From: Candidatus Firestoneibacteriota bacterium
GTDB lineage: Bacteria; Oederibacteriota; JAAXVQ01
Assembly (NCBI GenBank): GCA_013335425.1
Contig: JAAXVQ010000053.1
Coordinates: 1-9,743, forward strand
Direction: 5' to 3'
DNA length: 9,743 bases
Shown here: positions 5,902 through 9,743 of the stretch, piece by piece
How the letters are laid out: the number at the start of each line of letters is the position of its first letter
How positions within the stretch are numbered: the first letter of the stretch is position 1
Made by a program: the position numbers and the translations under genes
The notes under the pieces: generated by a model
Seen by the model: only the letters and a program-made list of their open reading frames with translations
Told to the model about the DNA's origin: nothing
Databases searched by the model: none

Positions 5902-7509
5902 ATGAGAAAGGGCCTGGCCATGGTCCGGCACAGATGCAAGGTCGGACAACTGATGGTTTGTCTGGTCCTGGGTGTACTGGGAGGCGCGGCGTTGGCTGAC
6001 GGCGCGGAAGCACAGGACGCCTGGGCGCGCGCGCAAGCGGCCTGCGCGGCCGAGGCGGACACGCCCGCGGCCCAGGGACGCTACCGCGACTTGGAATTGT
6101 TCCTGTTGGCCGAGGCCCGCGAAGCCCGGGGCGCGGACAGTGTGCCCGCGCAAGTGCGCGCGTATTTAAAAACGTATTTTCCCGCCAGTAAGTTGCTTAA
6201 GCACTTGCCGCCGGTTCCGGCCGATACGCCGGTTTTGGAAACCTGGGAACCTGATCCCGAGTGGTCGCGTTTGGCGCGCGAGGGTGTGCGCCTGGCGCAA
6301 ACGGGGGCGGCGCCCGCGGCATGGCGGGACTGGTTTGACTTGGCTAAAATTTGGGCTCAAACGCCGCAGTCATCGGTCGAGACCGGGGAATTGCGGGAGT
6401 TCTTGGGCGCGCGCCCGGCATCCCCTTTGGCGGGTTGGGCCGAGTATCAACTGCTCTGGGAACAACGGGTTTTGTTTCCCGGGCCCGCGTCCGCGGAAGG
6501 TTTGCGGGAATTTTGGGCGCAACATCCGGGACACCCCCTGGCGACCGAGGCCTCTGAAGCCCTGGACGTGCCTTGGTTTTCTCCGGAACACTTGGCGCAT
6601 TTGTCGGCCGTGCTGCCCGGTTGGGGCGAGGAAGTCCTGGAGCCCGGGCTGCATGCGGCTTCCCAGGCGTTGTTGTCCGAAACCGTTTACCTGTTGGGGG
6701 CCGCGGCTTTTTGGAGCGCCGCCCAGACTCAGGCGCGCAGCGGCAATTTGACCGGGGCGCTGATATTTCTAAATTTGCTCCTGCTCAACCATCACGGCAG
6801 CGCGGAGACGGCCTATACCACGGCTGTGCGGCGCAATGCGGCCGAACGCCGTAAGTTCATCAACGCGCATTTGGACCGCGAGCTGGCCGGTGTCGGGCAT
6901 TTTTCAGCGCCGGCACCGTTGGCGGCGACCGACGAGCACTTGGCGCAGGACTGGGTGTTGGGTGCGGGCTACCGTTTCGGCGGCGCGGCCCAGGCATGGC
7001 GCGGCCAGGGGCTGGTGCGCGACGAGCAACTGGAAAACCTGAGCCTGACCTTGGACTGGGTACAGACGTTTTGGGACACGCCGCCGGCAGTCTGGCGGGT
7101 CGGGGCCGGCTGGATGCCGCATGCGCAGGTTTTCAGCACCCGGGCCCAAGGGCTCACCGAGGCGCCGTTCGTCTCGGAGGTGAACGTTTTCGAAGCCGGC
7201 GCCGCTTTGGAAGCCGTGGGTTTGCTCCGCTGGGATCTCGGTGGGTCCTGGTTGCAGTTGCGGCTGGGCGCAGGTCCGGGATATCGGCGGCGCACGGCGT
7301 CCGGTTCCGGGTTTGCCGTCGAAGATGCGGGCCAGGCCTGGTTCGCAAATGCGGTGGTGACCTTGGGCGGCGAGAGCGGCGTTTATTGGCAAGCCGGATT
7401 TCAAGCCGAAGATTCTTTTGAGCATACCCGCGTGCAGCTGCCGGACCGCGTGCTCACGTTGCCGTCGCGCGGGGAAGAAGTACAATTCAGCTTGGGAGTA
7501 CGTTTTTAA
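5902..7509 (+). CDS. Exported protein with predicted C-terminal outer-membrane beta-barrel-like region
   Basis: I do not recognise a named family. The 535-residue protein starts with a signal peptide: a basic n-region (RHRCK), a hydrophobic core, and likely cleavage after AALA (residue 32). Residues about 35-225 are mainly helical, rich in Trp, Ala and Pro, and look like degenerate TPR-type repeats. Residues 234-320 contain LSAVLPGWGEE and HHGSAETAYTTAVRRN. These recall a group of bacterial proteins with a SxxxPGxGQxY segment followed by an amphipathic helix and a Y..N...A motif, but the Gln and Tyr are missing. From about 348 to the end the sequence alternates polar and hydrophobic residues, with many Gly and aromatic turns, and ends QFSLGVRF; a terminal Phe is the usual barrel-assembly signal. 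ATG 5902 has no clear ribosome site. ATG 5920, with AGAAAGGG 7 nt before it, is an equally good start. The gene overlaps the next one by one base (TAATG). Confidence 0.75.
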   Translation: MRKGLAMVRHRCKVGQLMVCLVLGVLGGAALADGAEAQDAWARAQAACAAEADTPAAQGRYRDLELFLLAEAREARGADSVPAQVRAYLKTYFPASKLLKHLPPVPADTPVLETWEPDPEWSRLAREGVRLAQTGAAPAAWRDWFDLAKIWAQTPQSSVETGELREFLGARPASPLAGWAEYQLLWEQRVLFPGPASAEGLREFWAQHPGHPLATEASEALDVPWFSPEHLAHLSAVLPGWGEEVLEPGLHAASQALLSETVYLLGAAAFWSAAQTQARSGNLTGALIFLNLLLLNHHGSAETAYTTAVRRNAAERRKFINAHLDRELAGVGHFSAPAPLAATDEHLAQDWVLGAGYRFGGAAQAWRGQGLVRDEQLENLSLTLDWVQTFWDTPPAVWRVGAGWMPHAQVFSTRAQGLTEAPFVSEVNVFEAGAALEAVGLLRWDLGGSWLQLRLGAGPGYRRRTASGSGFAVEDAGQAWFANAVVTLGGESGVYWQAGFQAEDSFEHTRVQLPDRVLTLPSRGEEVQFSLGVRF

Positions 7510-8210
7510 TGAAATCTCCATTGGTACTGCTTTTTGACGTGGACGGGACGCTTATCCGCACCGACGGCGCCGGGGTGCGCGCCTTCAACCGCGGGTTTTT
7601 CGAAGTCATGGGCTGGGAGAACGCCTTGGGCACGTTTTCGGCTGCGGGCATGACGGACATGGCCATCGCCCACCGCGTGGCGCGCTGGTTTCGGGGGAGT
7701 GAGTTGGAACCCGAAGAGATGCGCCGCGTCTTCGACCGCTACCTGGAACTGCTGCCCGCGGAGCTCGCCGCCCCGGGCGGGAAGTTCCGCGTACTGGAGG
7801 GCATTCAGCCGTTTTTAGAAAAATATAGTCTTCGCGGCGATATTTTGATAGGCTTAGGCACGGGCAACCTCGAAGCCGGCGCCCGGCTCAAACTCGAACA
7901 CGGCGGGATCGCCGATTTTTTCAAATTCGGCGGCTACGGGTCCGACGCCTTGAACCGGGACGAATTGCTCGCCGTGGGCATGGCGCGCGCGGCCGCGCAT
8001 GCCGGCACGTCCATTTTGCCGGAGCGCGTGGTGGTCATCGGCGATACGCCCTTGGACATTGCGGCCGGGCGCGCGGTCGGGGCCAAAACTTTGGCCGTGG
8101 CCACGGGACCTTTCAAACTGGGGGAACTGCAGGCGCATGCCCCGGATGCGGCCGTGGCCGATTTTCAGGGCGCGCAAATTTTAGAATCCTGCCTGGAGGC
8201 ATGGCTATGA
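7509..8210 (+). CDS. HAD-superfamily phosphatase, phosphoglycolate-phosphatase-like
   Basis: A 233-residue cytosolic hydrolase with all four HAD motifs: DVDGT (nucleophile D10, acid D12), GLGTGN with T118, K128 in ARLKLEH, and VVIGDTPLDI with D179 and D183. The helical cap lies between motifs I and II (about residues 17-95), as in subfamily I enzymes such as phosphoglycolate phosphatase and beta-phosphoglucomutase. Motif I has Thr as its last residue and no mutase-specific signature that I can see, so phosphatase is favoured. The substrate cannot be read from sequence; phosphoglycolate or another small phosphoester is likely. The start codon shares a base with the previous stop (TAATG), with GGGAG at 7494-7498 as a modest ribosome site, so translation is probably coupled. 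The stop overlaps the next start as ATGA if that gene begins at 8207. Confidence 0.9.
   Translation: MKSPLVLLFDVDGTLIRTDGAGVRAFNRGFFEVMGWENALGTFSAAGMTDMAIAHRVARWFRGSELEPEEMRRVFDRYLELLPAELAAPGGKFRVLEGIQPFLEKYSLRGDILIGLGTGNLEAGARLKLEHGGIADFFKFGGYGSDALNRDELLAVGMARAAAHAGTSILPERVVVIGDTPLDIAAGRAVGAKTLAVATGPFKLGELQAHAPDAAVADFQGAQILESCLEAWL
8195..8199 (+). promoter_or_regulatory. Shine-Dalgarno site deciding the start of the small membrane protein
   Basis: GGAGG lies 1 nt before the ATG at 8201 but 7 nt before the ATG at 8207. Only the second spacing is normal, and it also produces the common ATGA stop-start overlap with the HAD gene, so 8207 is the better start. Confidence 0.7.
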
Positions 8211-8611
8211 GCGGCAAGCGCATGCAAGCCGGCGAACTTTTCGGATTGGCTGCCAACACGCTGATGGTGGTGGGCGGCATCCTGTTGTTTTTGTCCATGG
8301 CGGGCAAGGTCGTGGCGAATATGTTTTGGACGCCGTCCATATTTTTCTCGGTACTGAAACTGCCCGGGACCGGCTTGGTGGGGACTGTGTTGGCCTCCCA
8401 GGCCCTGTTTTCACCCCTGGTGGTTCTGGCCATCATGTCGCTTTGGCCTTTGGCCCTGCAGGCGTGGTGTTGGTTTTTGGTCTGGCCGGTCACGCGCGGC
8501 TGGGCCGGGCGCAGCCGGCTGCTGTATTTTCTGATTTCCCTGATTCCCATTTTTGGGCCGGCGGGGGCCTACAGTCTGATGCAAACCCAAGAAGAACTCG
8601 AAGTAGACTAA
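8207..8611 (+). CDS. Small multi-pass membrane protein of unknown function
   Basis: No family recognised. The 134-residue product from 8207 (136 from the ATG at 8201) has about four hydrophobic stretches: residues 10-36, 43-63 (weaker), 65-90 and 104-125. They are separated by short polar turns, with WPVTRGWAGRSRLLY as the most basic loop and an acidic QEELEVD tail. The basic first residues MSGKR and no clear signal cleavage site suggest an inner-membrane protein with the N-terminus inside. No catalytic motif is visible. It overlaps the HAD gene by 4 nt and lies 31 nt before the DUF502 membrane-protein gene, so it is probably co-expressed with both. Its role can only be guessed as envelope-related. 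Confidence 0.75.
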   Translation: MSGKRMQAGELFGLAANTLMVVGGILLFLSMAGKVVANMFWTPSIFFSVLKLPGTGLVGTVLASQALFSPLVVLAIMSLWPLALQAWCWFLVWPVTRGWAGRSRLLYFLISLIPIFGPAGAYSLMQTQEELEVD

Positions 8612-8642
8612 AACCCGACCGCGGTCCCGAAAGGAACTTACC

Positions 8643-9347
8643 ATGTCTCAAGAAAGAAATTCGTTCCAAAAAATATTCATTTCCGGCTTGCTGATCCTCA
8701 TCCCCATCGTGGCCACGCTTTTTGTCCTCGGGTTTTTGTTTAATTTTCTCGACTCCTGGCTTTCACCCTACGGCGCCGAGATCCTGCGCGCGTTGGGCGT
8801 GAACCTGCCGGCAGACTGGAAGAAGGTGCCGGGTTTCGGCATCCTGGCGACCTTTCTGCTGATCGTGGGCACGGGCTTGTTCGCTTCTCATTATCTGGGG
8901 CGCCGCCTGCTCAAGCTGGTGGATAGTTTCATGGGCTCGCTGCCCGTGGTCAATCATGTTTACAGCGGCATGCGGCAGTTGGTGGACGCCTTCTCAGCCA
9001 GCGAAGGCACGGCCTTTAAAACCGTGGTCATGCTGGAGTTTCCCCGCAAAGGGATCTGGACTTTGGGGTTTATTTCCGCTCCTGCGGCCGCTTGGGCGCA
9101 ACGCGTGTTGAAAAAAAAGGACATGGTCAATGTTTTTATCCCGGCCGCACCCTTGCCCAGTCAGGGCTTATTGGTACTGGTGCCCAAGAGCCAAGTGAAA
9201 GTGCTGCCCCTTTCCGTGGAAGAAACTTTTAAGATCATCGCCACCATGGGCTTGGTCTCGGGCAAGGAGAAACCCACCGTGCCCGCCGCCGTTCTCCCGG
9301 AGCCAGCCCCGCCCGCGAGCCGAACTGAAAAAAAATCCCACCCGTGA
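8643..9347 (+). CDS. DUF502-family inner-membrane protein
   Basis: A 234-residue protein matching the DUF502 pattern: an N-terminal membrane span (about 10-36), a second span (64-84), then SLPVVNHVYSGMRQLVDAF (99-117), AFKTVVMLEFPRKGIWTLGF (124-143) and a cytosolic or periplasmic beta-rich part ending near 205. The biochemical function of the family is unknown; members occur in many diderm bacteria and in plants. The last 25 residues are Pro/Ala-rich and probably disordered, an extension beyond the conserved core. AAGGA at 8631-8635 is 7 nt before the ATG. The gap to the upstream gene contains the 10-bp palindrome GACCGCGGTC (8617-8626), with no T-run. It is the last gene before the repeat array, so it probably closes the transcription unit that starts near 5902. 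Confidence 0.92.
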   Translation: MSQERNSFQKIFISGLLILIPIVATLFVLGFLFNFLDSWLSPYGAEILRALGVNLPADWKKVPGFGILATFLLIVGTGLFASHYLGRRLLKLVDSFMGSLPVVNHVYSGMRQLVDAFSASEGTAFKTVVMLEFPRKGIWTLGFISAPAAAWAQRVLKKKDMVNVFIPAAPLPSQGLLVLVPKSQVKVLPLSVEETFKIIATMGLVSGKEKPTVPAAVLPEPAPPASRTEKKSHP

Positions 9348-9418
9348 GCAGAACTTTTTGAAAAAGTCCGGTGTCTTTTGAGGGAAATTCCCCTTGAATC
9401 TATGTTAAATAGGTAAAA
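9348..9418. other. AT-richer lead-in between the DUF502 gene and the repeat array
   Basis: This 71-nt stretch is clearly poorer in GC than the genes. It contains ACTTTTT/AAAAAGT (9353-9367), inverted arms with almost no loop, and GGGAA/TTCCC (9382-9392), neither a convincing terminator. It may form the left part of the repeat element that follows, because it is joined to the first palindrome without a break in AT-rich character. No gene was seen. Confidence 0.35.
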
Positions 9419-9450
9419 TTGTAGGGGTGTATCGCGATACGCCCCTACAA
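9419..9450. repeat. Palindrome, unit 1
   Basis: Sixteen-base arms meet at CGCG with one mismatch, T at 9428 against G at 9441, which would still be a U-G pair in RNA. It is the longest palindrome of the array. Confidence 0.85.
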
Positions 9451-9504
9451 AGACAGGTGAACCGCAGATGATGTTTGTAAGTGATTGAAAAAGGGTCTGT
9501 TGAT

Positions 9505-9525
9505 GGGGCGTATGCGATACGCCCC
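9505..9525. repeat. Palindrome, unit 2
   Basis: Arms GGGGCGTAT and ATACGCCCC around GCG. The left flank is TTGAT where unit 1 has TTGTA, so outer pairing is lost. Confidence 0.85.
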
Positions 9526-9583
9526 TACAAAACAGGTGAAGCGCAAATGATGTTTGTAAGTGATTGAAAAAGGGTCCGTTGAT

Positions 9584-9604
9584 GGGGCGTATGCGATACG
9601 CCCC
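9584..9604. repeat. Palindrome, unit 3
   Basis: Identical to unit 2, including the altered TTGAT left flank, which marks the two as the most recent duplication. Confidence 0.85.
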
Positions 9605-9658
9605 TACAAAACAGGTGAAGCGCAAATGATGTTTGCAAGCATTTAAAAAAGGCCCGTC

Positions 9659-9686
9659 GTAGGGGCGTATTGCGATACGCCCCTAC
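9659..9686. repeat. Palindrome, unit 4
   Basis: Perfect 12-base arms GTAGGGGCGTAT and its complement flank TGCG. Outer pairing is retained, unlike units 2 and 3. Confidence 0.85.
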
Positions 9687-9743
9687 AAAACAGGTGACTC
9701 GCAAATGATGTTTGTAAGCCTTTAAACAGGACCGACGGAGGGG

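Larger units (their letters stand above)
9419..9743. repeat. Tandem array of about 78-81-bp units, each with a GTAGGGGCGTAT-type palindrome
   Basis: Cores begin (GGGG) at 9424, 9505, 9584, 9662 and 9740, giving periods of 81, 79, 78 and 78. The last unit is cut by the window end. Each unit is a GC-rich palindrome followed by TACAAA, ACAGGTGA, then CGCAAATGATGTTT and (T/C)AAG, and a more variable AT-rich stretch of about 20 nt. Units 2 and 3 have nearly identical palindromes and right flanks; units 1 and 4 diverge in opposite directions, as expected for growth by duplication. The inter-palindrome stretches are conserved, so this is a satellite-like array of a REP/MITE-type element and not CRISPR. 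It lies directly 3' of the last gene. No transposase is present here. Confidence 0.9.

Noticed and set aside
9353..9367. Terminator after the DUF502 gene
   Set aside because: ACTTTTT/AAAAAGT has a one-base centre, an AT-only weak stem and no following T-run.
9161..9625. Open frame on the - strand with repeated FVGAYR-like segments
   Set aside because: It is a translation of the palindromic repeats and the antisense of the DUF502 gene. The repeated peptide follows from the DNA repeat.
9419..9743. CRISPR-like array
   Set aside because: The inter-palindrome stretches are near copies of each other, not unique spacers, and no cas gene is present.

Overview
The window is GC-rich (roughly 60% by eye, not computed). 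All nine supported genes lie on the + strand. It reads as chromosomal housekeeping sequence from a Gram-negative, diderm bacterium: one protein has a signal peptide and a C-terminal beta-rich segment ending in Phe, as outer-membrane barrels do, and there are two c-di-GMP-type PilZ proteins and several inner-membrane proteins. The mix of PilZ, BrkB/YihY, PIN-PhoH and DUF502 genes would suit Omnitrophota- or Desulfobacterota-like lineages. That is a guess from gene style and does not assign a taxon.

Layout: 1-1109 is the 3' end of a gene for a large envelope protein, probably a membrane glycosyltransferase whose membrane part lies outside the window. 1197-1640 is a PilZ protein, followed 6 nt later by a YihY/BrkB-family membrane protein (1647-3041). 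3096-4454 is one open frame joining a second PilZ domain to a complete branched-chain aminotransferase (IlvE). A strong internal ribosome site and ATG at 3534 show that IlvE may also be made alone. 4528-5838 encodes a PIN-PhoH ATPase.

Next comes a tightly packed group: a predicted exported/outer-membrane protein (5902-7509), a HAD phosphatase overlapping it by one base (7509-8210), a small membrane protein (best start 8207), and a DUF502 membrane protein (8643-9347). The rest, 9348-9743, is non-coding. It holds an AT-richer lead-in and a tandem array of about 78-81-bp units, each built around a GTAGGGGCGTAT-type palindrome and running off the window end.

The group 1197-4454 links c-di-GMP sensing domains to an inner-membrane protein and, unexpectedly, to an amino-acid aminotransferase. 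The group 5902-9347 is mainly envelope-related. I found no mobile-element gene, tRNA, rRNA, CRISPR array or defence system, and nothing I can defend as a whole new system. The strongest leads are the PilZ-IlvE open frame, the palindromic tandem array and the unrecognised exported protein.
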